From positions 19,326,607-19,390,606 of the forward strand of contig CM043877.1 of NCBI GenBank assembly GCA_023846275.1: a stretch of DNA of 64,000 bases. Direction: 5' to 3'. Below, piece by piece: positions 47,129-60,990 of this stretch (positions are counted from its first letter, which is position 1; every line of letters begins with the position of its first letter). Source of the stretch: Vanilla planifolia. Lineage: Eukaryota > Streptophyta > Magnoliopsida > Asparagales > Orchidaceae. A program made the position numbers and the translations under genes. Under the pieces are notes generated by a model. It had not been told where the DNA came from. It was given only the letters and a program-made list of their open reading frames with translations, and ran no database searches.

Positions 47129-49200
47129 ATGAATTTAAATGATAAACCACCAATCATATGGATGCCTAGAGACAAGGATATGGATGCCTTTATTAATTTT
47201 GCCCCTTCAATATTTGAGAATCAACAAAGTCTATTCAAGGTAGTTGTTAAACTTGATTTACTAATTAACGATGGTATAGTGAATGTTAAAAAATTAGATG
47301 CATTATTGGAATAAATAGAGATATATTTCTCTATACATAACTATTTCTCATTTGAGCATATAACATGTGATCGATTAATGATGATGAGTCATTTATTAGA
47401 TTGGTGGAATAAACACTTAACAATTAGTTCATATCCAAAAATAACTTGGAGCCATTTTAAGAATTTAATTAAAAAAGAATTTTATTTAGTGGGTTATATG
47501 TAAGAAAGATGAAGAAGGTAGCATAGTGTACAACAACAAGGAGGATAGTATTAGAATACACCACTAAACTTTAAAGATAAGGTATTAATGATACTTAATG
47601 ATGAGATGCAAATATTATCTAAATATATCTTAGGTTTATATTATCCTATTACTATGGAATTAACCTTATTCTATATATAATCTTTGGTATAAGTTAGCAC
47701 ATTTGCAATTACCATAAAAAAGGACAATCAAAATAGAAGAAAAAATATTGGAACTTGAACACTTGGAAGACTGGTACTAACACAAAGAAGAGATAAAAGA
47801 GAAAAGAATACTCATCAACAAAGAAGTTCACAACCATGAAAAAAATACTCTATTTATAAGTGGGACTCAAGAATGTTATACCCATTGCATAAATTAAGGT
47901 CATACATAAGAAAAATATAAGATATTCCACTTAAAATGTTTTTTTAAAAAAATTAAGAAAAATGGTAAAAATAAGGTACTTGTTGTTGTTAAAAGTGATA
48001 AGATTCTTAAGACTCCACAACATGTAGATGAGAGTTTATCTCTTATGATAAGTTTAAAGAAATCCCTTGAATATTGTTGATGAAACTATAATAGGAAGAG
48101 AGGAACTCTTTACAATCCACATTCAAGTAAAGAAGGAATTGGTGAGTTCCATCATTGACACTAATAGCTAAAAGAATTTGATTACTAAAAGTCTTATAAA
48201 GAAACTATATTTGGAAACTACACCTCATCTAAGTTTTTATTCTACAGGGTGGATTTAGAAATACTCTGAAGTAAGAGCTAAAGAACAATGCAAGGTGAAA
48301 TTTATAATCACTCGATAATATAGTGACGAAGTTGTTTATGAAATGGTGATAGATTTTATTTGGATGCCCTTACTTATAGATGCTATATTCTATCATTGAG
48401 CATAACAATATTAATTCACAAATGATAGACATAAATTTATTACAACACTAGAGAAAACAAAGACGAAGTTGGTATTGTTGCTACTGAGCAAGTAAAGAGG
48501 TTAAATGTAAATGTAAGAGAAAACTATGTTTTATTATTAGTTGAGCTTGAAAAGTTGGAGACTAGTATCAAAGAATGAAGTAACGTTTTGTGACCTTTTC
48601 AAGCAATTCTAAGAGACTATTTTGCACTTTTTAGTAAAGCCATAGGGTTACCTCTAAAATGTGTTATGGAGCATAAGATTCAACTTTGTTTTTAATTCAA
48701 CACTTCCAAACATAGGTATGTATTGTTACTTTGTAGTACAAAATTGAAGAGATTAAGAAACAAGTCACAAAGTTATTCACGAATGGAGTACTCAAGCTTA
48801 ATAACTCACTATGTGGCTTGTAAATGGTCTTGGTGCCAAAGAAGGATAAAAGATGGCATATATGTATAGATTATTGAGCTCTCAAAAAAATCATTATTAA
48901 GAATATGTATCATCTACTAAGAATTAATGATCTCTTAGAGTAGTTAGAGTATGCATGAGTATTCACAAAATTAGATCTCAAAGTTGAATATCACCAAGTA
49001 TGCATTGTAGGAAAAGACACCTATAAAATAGTTTCTTGAGTTGACAAGGATTATATATGTGGCTAGTAATGCTATTTAGGTTGTGTAATACTTTAGCAAC
49101 TTTCATAAGCCTGACGAACGACATTCTTTGCCATTACTTGGAGGTTTTTGTTGTGGTTTATCTTAACATCATTCTTATTTATACAACAAACTTGGAGAGC
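47129..49200 (+). pseudogene. Decayed Ty3/gypsy gag-pol
   Basis: In order on the plus strand: gag (WWNKHLTISSYPKITWSHFK, near 47410-47460, then KKEFYLVGY), a zinc knuckle with lost residues (CYTHCIN...GHT near 47880), protease (VSSIIDTNS near 48150) with a TPHLSFYSTGWI-type stretch, and RT. RT shows EIKKQVTKLFTNGVLKLN, VLVPKKDKRWHICIDY near 48830-48880 and FTKLDLKVEYHQV near 48965. The catalytic YxDD is replaced (FVVVYLNIILIY near 49150). Stops and frame changes throughout. It is a gypsy lineage different from the young chromovirus derivative, judging by its knuckle and protease type. Confidence 0.8.
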
Positions 49201-49249
49201 ACATAGAACATTCGAGGAAGGAGTTTGACATCTATAGACCCATCAAATA

Positions 49250-49874
49250 ATGTTGAGTAGGAATAAGTGTGAGTATGCAAGGGATACCCTTATGCAATAT
49301 GTACCATATATGTGATGAGCATATTATATGCAATACTTGACTTACTAAAAATTATTTGTAACATTAAGTATCATGCAATCTATATAACTCAATGAAGAGT
49401 ACTTTGACCCTGCATACCATATGGTCTTTCCATTGTATCACATGTTTAATGTTCTTTTAGTAAAAATAAATTTTCTTAAGAACCTTTACATATCTTGTGA
49501 TTGAATGATGGTGATAATTATAAAAAAGTTATGGTTAAAACCATATGAATGCTAAGGATTAAAATTATGTATGCAATGAGCCTTATAAATGATCATAAGT
49601 GCCAAATATAACTGTGCATAAGTATTGACAATCAAACTCACTAAAGTAGTATAAAACATGACCAAGATAAACCATCAAGAGCAAAGTTTCATACATGGTT
49701 CCAAGGATGTGAAATTTTCTAACCTTGAAAAGTTCCCATGGATCATTACTTAAATATCTTTTCTCTACATAATCTCCTAATATCAGATAAAGTAATCTTC
49801 AAGAAATACTTTTGTAAACTTTAATATATAGTTTTATTATCATCAAACTTTCACATGTAATAATAGGGTTAACA
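49250..49874 (-). repeat. Probable 3' LTR of the Ty1/copia remnant
   Basis: On the minus strand the LTR would begin TGTTAACCC at 49874, directly after the polypurine tract. Its other end near 49250 is a guess. Confidence 0.4.
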
Positions 49875-49890
49875 ATCTCTCCTTTTTGGT
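49875..49890 (-). other. Polypurine tract of the Ty1/copia remnant
   Basis: The minus strand reads CACCAAAAAGGAGAGAT directly before TGTTAACC, the usual arrangement at the 3' end of plant copia elements. Confidence 0.65.
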
Positions 49891-50199
49891 GATAATGAAA
49901 CCACTACTACAAATATGCAAGAATGTGATAGCCCTGATTTTCATAATAAAAGAATTGTGTTCTAATAATGATAGATGATTGAAACAAAATAGAATGTAGT
50001 GTCTTATGGATGAGACAACAGGATGGAGCTTTCATTAATATGAGTATGAAATTATTTACTTCAAAGTGTCTATAAGAAAATAATCATGAAAATGTATGCT
50101 AAACATGAAAATGTATGCAATTAATAATGTGTATAACAATTACTTACCTTACATCTATTCTGCCCCTTAATGGTAGCATATAGACTAACTTCTCATCCT

Positions 50200-52920
50200 T
50201 TTTGTTATCACTCAAAAGGTAATTAATTTAAAAGGATTGATAATGCCTAATGACATTCTAATTCTATGAAATGATTTTAAAGATAGAGTTTAGTAAAGAT
50301 ATTAGCCAATTGTGTACTTAAAAAAGATAAAGATCAAGAAAATAGTTTTAAGATTTACTTATTCTCCAATGATATGACATTTGATGTTTATATGCTTGAT
50401 TTAAGGGTGCTGAATTAAGTTTTTGGTTAGACATATGACACTAGTATTATAATAATAAATTGGTGTTTCTCCTAAATGAATGCCATAATCTTGCAGTTGT
50501 CATCTAATCACAAAATGTGAGCTGCACAAATCTTAATAGTAATATACTCAAATTCAATTGTGGATAATACTATATAATTTTGCTTTCGATTAGCCCAAGA
50601 GATAAATTAGTGTTCAAGTAATTAATAGGTGCTAGAAGTGCTTTCCTTACAAAGTTAACATTAGAGAACACACTTATACAAATCCTAACTCACTCCTAGA
50701 ATACCAAAACCTTAAGGTGTGTGTTTTAATAAAATTTATAAATATATGTTTTATAGCTTATATGTGAGATTTTTTAGTATTGGATTGAGATCTTGTGCAC
50801 ACATATACAATATACATGATATCAAGTGAACTAGTTGTAAGATATAACAAGTCTATCATCGCTTTATATAACTTGACATCAATAGATTTTTTATTTTCAT
50901 CCTTGTCCAAGGATGTAGTTGTTAACATAAGTGTTTTGTTAGCTTTTAAGTTCTCAAATCCAAATTTCTTTAGTAGTTTTAGATTATAATTAGTTTAGGA
51001 TATAAAAATATTACTTTCAATTTACTTAACTTAAAATCTAAGAAAAAAGTGTTAGTTCACTAATTAAACTCATTTCAAAATCATTTTTCATCAAATTAAA
51101 AAAATTTCTTGCAAAGCTCATCATTATTTGAATCAAATACTATATCATCATTATAAATATGACAAACTAATTGATCTTCCTAAGTACTTTTCATTATCAA
51201 ATCTACCTCTAGTCAAACCATTTGATATGAAAACTACACAACCTTTCATATGATGTCTTTGGGGCATGTTTCGAACCACAGAAGACTTTTTTTAGTTTAT
51301 AGACATAATTTGATATGTCATGAACTTCAAATATATGTAGTACTTTACATAAACCTCTTCATTTATATTATCATTCAAGAATATATTTTTTCATCTATTT
51401 CATACAACTTAAAGCCTTTAAAATAAGCATATGGTAAAAAATCATAATAGCTTTTAACTTAGCTACTAGTTCATCAACTTCAATGCGCTCAATTTGACTA
51501 TACCTTTTGCTACAATTATGGCCCTATTTTTTAATTACTATTCTTTTTTCAACTAACTTATTATTAAAAATCCATTTAATTTCAATTATAGAATGACTTG
51601 GGGACTTTAAGGTTAGCGTCCATACTTCATTCATAACATGTTGGTTTAACTCTTCACTCAAAACTTACATCATAACAACTATTCATTTTTCAACTAACTT
51701 ATAATTAAAAATCCATTTAGTTTCAATTATTGAATGACTTGGGGACTTCTGGGTTAGCTTCCATACTTCATTCATAACGAGTTGGTTTAACTCTTCACTC
51801 ATAACCAATAGCATAAACTTAGCTTGTAATGCTTTTTTAATAGACCTTGGGTCATAGTTTGCAACAAAGGGTAAATGGTTAAAGTTTCTCTAGTTCTTAC
51901 TCTTTTCTCCATACTTCTAATATTTGGTTTTAGGATGGTTCTTATTTAGCTTCAATTCTCTAGGGATTTGATTCACTATAGATCCTTGAGCTTCATCCTT
52001 TATTTATTTATGTGTAATGTTATCTTCAAGAATCAATTTATCAAAATCCTTAGTATCTTCTTGCATGACTATTACATCATGCCCAATGATATGAGGTTTG
52101 TCAAAGATCATATGAATGTACTATTTTACAATTGACTTCTTATTAAATACCCTATGTACCTACCATTTGATAAGTACTATAAGAAAATTCCTTCATTAGG
52201 TTTTGTATCAAACTTGCATAAGTTGCTCTTTTTACTTCCAAGCACATGCAAATGAGTAATCTTTTATTTTTTTAACATACAAGAGTTCATATGGTGTAAT
52301 TTTTAAGATAGAATGGCAAGTGCACTATTCATAACAAAGCATGCTATGTTAATTTGTTTGGCTAAAAATGCTTAAGAACGTAATACTCATTAATAATATA
52401 TCTAGCTAGATCAACTAGGGTTCTATTCCTCCTTTTTCTAATCCCATTTTTTTTAGGGGCCTTAAGTGATGAGAAGTTGGTTGATGGCATTCTTACTATA
52501 ATAATATATGAATAAAATATTCTTAAATTCTCTATTATGATCATTCATAACTAGAAATATCATTACATTATGGTGATTTTGAATTTTGATGATTAAATAA
52601 ATAAAATTATTAAAGACATCATTTTTTCCAAGAAACAAAACCCATGTATACTTGGAATAGTCAACTATAATTAGAAAGTCATATATTTTCTTCCCTAGAA
52701 TTGGAGGTTGAATGGATCCAAAGAGATATAAGTGAAAGTATCTCTAAAGGTCTTCTAAATGCCACTCTTAGGTTTGAAGGGAACCTTAGCTTGCTTGCCC
52801 TTTTGACATGGGCCACATGTGTGCTTATTATTTCATTACAAAGCCTTTTATGCCAAAGTTTGGCATCACTAGCTTACAAAGTATGACATTTAGGCCAAAT
52901 GCATCAACACACATTAAGTC
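50200..52920 (-). pseudogene. Decayed Ty1/copia pol (integrase, RT, RNase H)
   Basis: Read on the minus strand from 52920 down. A pre-integrase/integrase start (LWHKRL, near 52850) is followed by an integrase core piece with PKKNGIRKRRNRTLVDLARY (52362-52544). RT follows with GFTRG-like text near 51230 and a changed catalytic motif (IYNDDIVF, near 51160). Last comes the RNase H end (LSTIEFEYITIK near 50560, QLANIFTK near 50300). The order integrase-RT-RNase H is diagnostic of copia. Numerous stops and frame changes. A PPT and LTR-like sequence lie to the left. Confidence 0.8.
51535..51816. repeat. 141-bp tandem duplication inside the copia RT
   Basis: The block with aactaacttattattaaaaa at 51551 recurs at 51692, continuing through gaatgacttggggactt to ggtttaactcttcactca. 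The copies differ at several bases, so it arose some time after the element died or shortly before. Confidence 0.85.
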
Positions 52921-54489
52921 TAACATGTAGGTATTATTTCTCTTAGAAGCTATAACAAAATGTCTAAAGATTTCATATAGTTTTAAAAATGCATAACTTC
53001 ATAATTGTCTTCATCATTTAATGTCTAATTATGTAGGTGCTCTTATAAAAACTTGTTTTAAAGTCATACTAAAAAAACATTAAAATTGTGGTATGGTAGT
53101 ACAAACCATATGATATGTAGGGTCAAAACACTCTTCATTGATCTCTATGAACTATATGATACTTAACATAATATATATTTTTTTCTAAGTCAAATATTGT
53201 ATGCAACACATCCATCATTGGCAGATAGTATGTAGTGATGTGCTCTATCAAAGTTCTCAAGTCAAAGAATTATGTAGCATAATATTATTTGTGTACAATT
53301 TGTTTAGTTTTTTCTTCTCATTATGTTGATGAGTAAAGTATATGCCTGATGGAGTATTATGAATACACAAACATTATATGATATATTATCAGGTAATGTA
53401 TAATATATTTATGTTCAATTGAAAAAGTTGTAGGTGATCATATAATGTGTTGAGAGAAATGTAAAACTTGAGAATAAAGTATGATTCATTATTTGTTATT
53501 ATGCAACATATTTTTTTTTTTTTTTGAAACATAATTTCACTGAACCTTATCTCATGATTTGGGTATTATATATTAATTATTAACCAACAATACATATAAA
53601 TCTTTTAGGTAATAGTCACATATTGTTTTGAAAAAACTTGTAGCATATAATCATAATTTATTAATATATAATATGTATAATACATTTTGTGAACAATGTA
53701 CTATATGTTCTTGTAGATATACAATTTGCATCAAATAATAAATCATGTGATAGTTAATTTCATTGGAATTAAAAAATTAGTTGTTACCTAGTAATTGGAG
53801 TTTCCTATAAACACCTTTGTAAATGTAAAGAGAAGAATCTAATGCTCAAAATTTCAATAATAGGATTACACTTTCAACATTCAATAAGATTTATTCTGCT
53901 AAAGCAATTTTGATTATTATGAAACCTTCTTTGTAACAGCATTTACTCTTCAAATAACACTTGTTTCTCTCTTGCAAAAGTGGTAATCTTGTTCCATACA
54001 TTTCATAGTGTGTCACTTGTTATAAATATTTGTTATAGGATTGTTGTGAAAGCATGAGTGTGGAAGTGTTAATTTATGTCTTGAAATTATTGTGCTAAAA
54101 TTTTTCTATACTTTCGACACTTTTGAACCATTTTTTATTGTTGCTCTTCTGGGATATCTTTTAAACTTTGAGGATCTATTTGTAAGGGTTTTTCTTACCC
54201 ATCTTTTGACAAAAAATGGTGTTGTGAGCAACTCCAGTCTTTCATGCTTGGGCATTAATGTAGTATTTTATTTGTACCAAATGATCTTAATATTGTTGTG
54301 TATTTATCTTATTGCAACTCTTATATAATTACTTTCAAAATTAATTAAGAGTTTTTGAAAATAATATTTTTGTGCAAATGACTTTAAGGTTTAATATGTT
54401 TGTACACAAAATAATTGCAAGAAGCACAATTGACCCTCCTATGGTGGGATAGCTATTCTTAAACTTATAGTTTACAACTATCTCAAAGG
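52921..54489. other. AT-rich DNA, probably gag/LTR side of the copia remnant
   Basis: No gag motif can be read. tgctctatcaaagtt near 53241 might be a decayed copia PBS. A T-run lies at 53510-53525. The 78-codon frame at 54092 has no family signature. Confidence 0.3.
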
Positions 54490-56150
54490 GTTTCCAAAAG
54501 ATCTTCTAGGATTACCACTTGATCAAGAGGTCAAATATGTAATCAATCTAGCTAATGAACAAAACTAATCTCTAAAGCACTATATTGAATAACCCCAATA
54601 AAACTTTTAGAGATGCATAATCAATTACAAAAGCTCTTAGATAAATATTTTATTAGATTGAATGTATCACATTGGGGAGCATCGATGCTATTTGTAAAAA
54701 AACAAAGATGGTAGTCTATGGTGTATAGAGTATTGAGAATTGATCAAAATTAAGAACAAACAAACGTTACCCCAAATTGATGAGTTATTTGATCAATTTC
54801 AAGTGGTGAAAGTTTTCTTGAAGATTAACATATGATATGAGTATCTACAACTCAAGATCAAGAAGGAGAATGTACCAAAAGATATATTTTGTACTAAGTA
54901 TGAATATTATGAGTTTTTAATACTTTTTGGTAGTTTAACTATTGTATTAGCTATTTTCATGGACCAAATGAATTGATTTTTTTGAAAGTCATTGCATAGC
55001 TTTGTGATCATATTCAACAATGAAATATTAGTTTGTTATAGAAGTCTACATGAACATAACAATATCTATAATTGGTATTTTAAAAGTTAAAGTAGAATGA
55101 AGTATATGTAAAATTCTTGAAGTGTACTTTTTTGTTGCTAAAAATATGATTCTTGGGAGGCATAATTAGTGCTAAGGATTGATAGTCAACCTACAAAAAT
55201 TAGAGTTGTAGTTGACCAGATAGGACCTAAAAATGTTTTTGAAATTAAGAGCATTTTAGGATTGGCTGGACACTACCAAAAGTTTCTCAAAACATTTTCT
55301 CAAGTAGATATTTCTTTGGCTTGATTGACTCAAAAAAGGGTTCCTCTTGTTTTTAATGGAACTTGTAAGAATAATTTTTAAACTCTTAAGGTCAAATTGA
55401 CATCAACACTAGTGTCAAAACTACCAAAGAATGAGGGAGAATTGTGAGCATACACTAATGTGTGTCTATAATGGTTAGGTGAAATTCTAATGCAAAATGG
55501 TAATTTATACCTTATGCTTCCTTAAAACTATGGTCACACAAGAAGAACTATCTTACTTATGATGTTGAATTATCTTCCATAATTTTTTCACTTAAAATTT
55601 AGAGGTATTACTTATATGTGTTAACACTTAGATATTATTTTTATCACTGATGTCTTAAGTATATATTTACATAAAAGGGATTCAATCTAAGGTAAAGACA
55701 ATGTCTACAATTATTGAATGATTTTATTTTAATTCATATATCATATATCATCCATGAAAAGCCAATGTAATACGAGTTGCCTTAAGTAAGAGAGGCAACT
55801 CTAACTACCTGACTATTAATATGAAGGAGGCATAATTTTTATGCAGATAAATAAGTTACAATTAAATTCATTATCAACAATGAATAGAAAAAATTACTCA
55901 ATTGGTAATTGTAGTAGATTGGTTGTAAGATCTCAAGGAATTTTAAGATGAGAATGAAAAGGTATAAAAGATAAAAACCAAACTCTTAGAAGGACAAGAG
56001 TTGGATATATGTGCGATCAAAACCTTAGAGGTTTTGCATAGATTATTTGTATTTGATTATAGTGACAATTGGTATTCACATTTACCTTTAATTATACTTT
56101 CCTACAATAACAAATTAATAAAATAGATATTATTACAAGAAGCACATGGA
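54490..56150 (+). pseudogene. Decayed chromovirus-type RT, RNase H and integrase end
   Basis: Plus-strand frames follow chromovirus pol. The RT start (FPKDLLGLPLDQEVKYVINL) is near 54490-54550. RT core pieces (SHWGASMLFVKK near 54670; IDELFDQFQVVKVF near 54780; YEYYEFL near 54900) follow, with a changed catalytic site (FVIIFNNEIL near 55005). RNase H pieces include IKSILGLAGHYQKFL (near 55250) and ILMQNGNL (near 55490). Then there is a jump to an integrase end (FVFDYSDNWYSHLPLI near 56050). Most of the integrase is deleted. It contains the RT core that the young element lacks, but is itself full of stops. Confidence 0.8.
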
Positions 56151-56639
56151 TCAAATACATTGGTCTTCACACCACTTGTTTGACCACAACAAACCATTAT
56201 ATTATTTTATTAATTTTTTTACTTAAACTATTTTTAGATCGTACATCTAATAAGAAAGAGGTTAATATGTATTTTTAGATCATGCATTTTAAGATCAAAT
56301 AAGTTAATCATATGAAGAGCTTGATCAGTTAACTCAAGGATTTTTATATAGTTGTTTTGGTGTGAATTATAACTAGCACTAAGAGAAACACAAATTTGAG
56401 TAACACACAGAGAGAATTTATATGAGTCATGTTTATTGGTATTAGCATATTAAAACCTATGACAATTTTCTTGAGGCACTTAGATTTGATGAGATTTAAG
56501 TATGAGTATTTAAATGATTTCCAATATATTTTTGCTCACAAAGAGTTTAGTTTTAAGGCATGCATCTTATTTAGATTGATTTACATATACATATACATTT
56601 TTTATCTTAAAATATTATTTTTATAACAGTTGCATTAGT

Positions 56640-57330
56640 TATTGTTACCCAATAAAGTTGGAATTGAGAAGTGAATGAATCAAGTTGTATGATGACATCA
56701 TCATATAATATGACTATCTTTGGATTAGATAAAGAGCTGGTCATGGCTGATCTTAAGTCAAGTTGATTGTATATATGTTGATGTTTTCTCCAAGAGGTGA
56801 TTATTGAGGTTTAAAGTTATTAAATTTTGTCTAGTATAATACACTTAATCATATTTATTTAAGCCATTCTTCACTATAATCAGACTAAGTAATGTTAGGT
56901 ATGAATAGAAATTTGTATTATTATATAGGTATAATATAACTTTCATATAAGTATGATCACTTGATCAATATATTGATAGTTGAAGACTTAGTCATTAGTT
57001 TAATGGATTTGTGTTATATGAATATGATCCACATGTCATATAAGTATAATTGATTATGATTAGTGAAGGTGTAAGATGTGAAACTCATTGTACTATACGA
57101 TCATGCATTGTATACAAAATCCTGAGAGCTTAAAAAGATTGGATTTAAGAAAATTATACTTTTCATACATGTGATGTCCTCATCGTATAAGTATGATCCA
57201 TTATGTGATAAAAAATTAACTATTCATAGAGCTTTGATTAGATGAATGCGTGCTTAGTGTTGTATCGTACTTGCTCTATCTCTTAGATTAGATAATGTAA
57301 TTAATTAAGGATAATGAGTAATGACTAACC
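56640..57330 (-). repeat. Ty1/copia LTR remnant, inverted relative to 41845-43640
   Basis: The reverse complement shares several landmarks with 42590-43400, including cgtatagta words and ctaagtcttca. Many tatgatcat-like words. Confidence 0.4.
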
Positions 57331-58279
57331 ATTAGAGAGATGGTTGAAGATATTAGAAAACTTGGAGATGTCTATGTGGATGTCTATGTGGAGGGGGTCC
57401 AAACATGTTATTAAAGCATATTTTAATTTACATATCTTTGTGTTAAGCATCACTTGAGTAACTTCATTTCTAAATCATTCTTCATAGCCCTTCCTTCATT
57501 TAGCTAACTTATATATTATTTAATAGTTACTTCCTTTGAGCAACATTACATATCTTTTAAATCTCTTTAACATCATATTTGTGTCTCTTATATAATTATG
57601 CTTGGGTTATAGGATCTTATATTTTAGCTTTGTAATTAGTTTCTGTCTCATTGTTGGAACTTTATACTTGCTTTTTGTATTGGTATTGAGTGGTTGTAGG
57701 GTCTTTTGGATCGATTGATAAGGTCATTTGGCTTAGTATTATTAGCTTTTCTATGCCACTATTATAGGCTTTTCTAAATTGGAGTTGTAGGATCTTTTGG
57801 CCTTGTGTTTAGTCTCTTTGCTTAGTCTTTTGGACTGGGGTGCATGTACATGAATGAACATCTAATTTTAGATCAAACTACTGAAATATTTACTTCTTTA
57901 CCTTACATGCAATTTGACTCAAAAGTATTTTTATAGTTAAACAAGAATTTGTAAAACTTGGTATAAAAGTCTTTAAGATTTGTAAAAGACTTCTATTACA
58001 AAATTGTTTGAGAATTGAATATGGCTTAGTGTATTGTTTGCACAGTTCACATCTTTTGTGATATTAGACTCCTGATATTTCTCAACATATAGTATATCTA
58101 AGAATAGCTAAATTGTGTCATGATATGAAAATGATATTTTAGTGGTTAAGATGAAAAGTGTCATGTATGATTTTGTTAATAAGTACCTAATATGTTAGCA
58201 AGTTAAGAAAAAGCACCAAAAACCTTACTAATTACTTCAATTTCTTTCCATACCTATTTGGAAATGAGAAGTGTTATCT
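57331..58279. other. Unassigned repeat-like DNA
   Basis: Loose reiteration of ggatcttttgg / taggatcttttggc near 57610-57830. No gene seen. Confidence 0.35.
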
Positions 58280-58770
58280 ATGGATTTTATGGTGGACTTA
58301 CTTTAGACTAGCTAATGGGTAGATTCCATATGGATAGTTATGGATATAAGGGTTAAGGATGTTCACTAAATTTGCGTAATTCTTATCAATAAAGACCATA
58401 TACAAGAGAAAATAGCTAGCACAAATTTACATGGATCACATTATGATACTTCATGAAATACCAAAAGCCATTGCATATGATTAAGATTCTAAATTCACTT
58501 GTCATTTTTGGTGATGGTTTCAAGATTCTTTTAGCACTCAACTAAACTTTAATATAACATTCCAACACATAAGATGGTTAGGTTGAAAGAACTATCAAAA
58601 TCCTTGAGGATATGCTTAGGTTGTGTGTATTTGATTACAGTGATAGTTGGGAAAAAATTTACCTTTAATTGAATTTGCTTGTAACAACTATTAATCAAGC
58701 ATTAAGCTGGCTCAATTTGAAGGACTTTTTGAAAGAAAATGCCAATATCTATTATTTGGTACAGTCAAAC
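58280..58770 (+). pseudogene. Ty3/gypsy integrase fragment
   Basis: A plus-strand frame shows the integrase core and C-terminal part: YMDHIMILHEIPKAIAYD (near 58430-58480), TQLNFNITFQH (near 58540) and LCVFDYSDSWEK (near 58620). The end is homologous to the integrase scrap at about 56016-56100, so these are two copies of one chromovirus family. Stops present. Confidence 0.75.
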
Positions 58771-59754
58771 TAAAACACATTATTTGGACAACAAAATATA
58801 TAACAAATCATAGAAAGATACAACTTATTAGAGATAATAATAAAAAAAACATAAGAATGTCCATGTAAGTATTAAAATTCTAAGAGCAAAGAAATGAAAT
58901 TTCAATAAGACAAGTGTAGTGTAGCTATGGTGGATAGAAATAGGGGTTGAGATAAAGAATTTGAGGCAATGATCTATTTATTAATTTTTTTTCTCAAACA
59001 ACATAATGGAGGTAAAATAGTTGTTAAATGAACTGACTAACAGACAATAAAGCACAAAAATTAAAGAAGTCAAAGTGTCTAGTTACAAATCATCATGGTG
59101 ATTGGAAAACTATGAAGGTGGCATTGGTACCAAATGATGGTAGATAGGGGCAAGAACTCCAATAGTAAGATCATAGGTGCAATGTATCCATGACAAGGAT
59201 GATTATAATAGTAGAGATAAATTTGAATTACAACTTAGATATCATCATATCATAACTCAAACCTATGTTACAAATTAGATTTGTGCAACATGCATGATAA
59301 ATAAACTATATTTTTTTAAAATAAAATACCAAGCTTAAATCTTCATTCCTATTCTAGAGCATGGCTTTAAGTGGATTCCAATGCTAAATGAAGACTTAAA
59401 AGAAAAATAACAAAAATAACATTCTTAATAAAATAATAGAAAATATGATAATAGGTAGAAAAAATTGAAAATTTATAAGAGTCTTATAAATGACCCATTA
59501 CAATCCAAAATAAAGAAAAAAAATATGGAAATAAAATAGAAAAAGTATATACAACTTACTAGATTAGCTCAATATCATCTATTATTGTTGCTTCAATTTT
59601 AAATTGTATAAGGTAAAATGTACAAGAGGGGAGAGATGAATTATACATTTAACAAATTTTTATTTTTTTTAAAAAAATTTAAAATTTTTATGCTTAAAAA
59701 TAAAATTTGTTTTTAAGAAAATTATTAACGAAGTGATATTGCTCAACAATAAAA
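58771..59754. other. AT-rich DNA, nothing recognised
   Basis: No motif could be assigned. Confidence 0.4.
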
Positions 59755-60990
59755 AAAATACACAAAGATTTTTAGGTGGTTCAACCAAAACTCATGTCTA
59801 CATCCATCCTGTTTATGTATCAGGCTTCTATTAACACTCTCTTTCATAGAAGTTGGTTTGGGTAAACCAAATATAATCCAATGTTCTAATGAGACACCAA
59901 AATCTATAAAAATTGATTATAAAAAAAAATCAAAAGCTTTATAATTTTTGCATACAATAATTCTTACACATTTAAATCTTTAAAACAAGAGTGTCACAAC
60001 TAATAAAAAATATAGATGTTATTGGGATGATGCGAAAAAGATTGTAGATAAAAGTAAGAAAAATAAAGATTGAAGAAAACCCATAGCTTTCATAATTATG
60101 TAAAAATTCATTTCTCACATTTTTAACTTCACTTGGGCTCTTATAAAAATTTTCAATTTTGATTCAATTAATTTTAAATGTTGATCAATAAACTCTATCT
60201 ATAGTTAAAAAGAAAACTCCCAGAATAACTGTTCCAAAATCAACTATTTGGCAATCTAGCCATTATAGGTGACACGAACAAAGATGAAGTATAGTTAACA
60301 TCCAATTCTAAGTGAATGGTGCAGGTACTATTCAAATGAAATCATCAACAAATGGTTCAAACCTAATTACAGGAAGATAAGATATGGAACATTTGATTCG
60401 AAAGCTAGATGAACAATGATGATTGGGTTACTGTTTACGAAGGTGAAGCGACACTCTGTCATTCAATAAAACATAATGTATGAATACCGAGAAGTAAACT
60501 GTTCACAAATATAGGCAGGATCTGGATCATTCAATTACAAAAAAAGCATAATGAATCGTTTTAAAAATACTTAAGTTTGGCAACGACCTTTTTAATCCTA
60601 TATAATAAAATAGTTCATATGATTTGTACTTATATTACTTCCACTAATATAACCTATTGAGGTTGGCTACCCCTTGTTATTCTGTAAAAGTCAACCAAGG
60701 TCACCAACACTTATATGTATATATGGGTCTGACCTAACCTAACCATTTACAAATTCACAAGTCTGCACTCACATGTTATGCCTAAGCTAGTTTAAGAGTT
60801 ATACCTTATGCTGGTTGACCTAAAACTACTGTAAGTCCTATGCCTTAGATTGATACTTGGCATTGACTCTTCTTAATTTTGGTCATGCTTCTAGCCTATG
60901 GCTCCCTAAGGCCCATGCTTAGTATCATGGGCCACTTAACCTGAGCCCCTTGGGCTTAGTAATGGGATTAAATGCTTAAGCAAAAAGCTA
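59755..60990 (-). repeat. Probable 3' LTR of the second Ty1/copia remnant
   Basis: Contains cacaaagatttttaggtggt on the plus strand, the same motif as at 41845, and lies on the 3' side of the minus-strand copia pol at 61620. Ends not determined. Confidence 0.4.
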
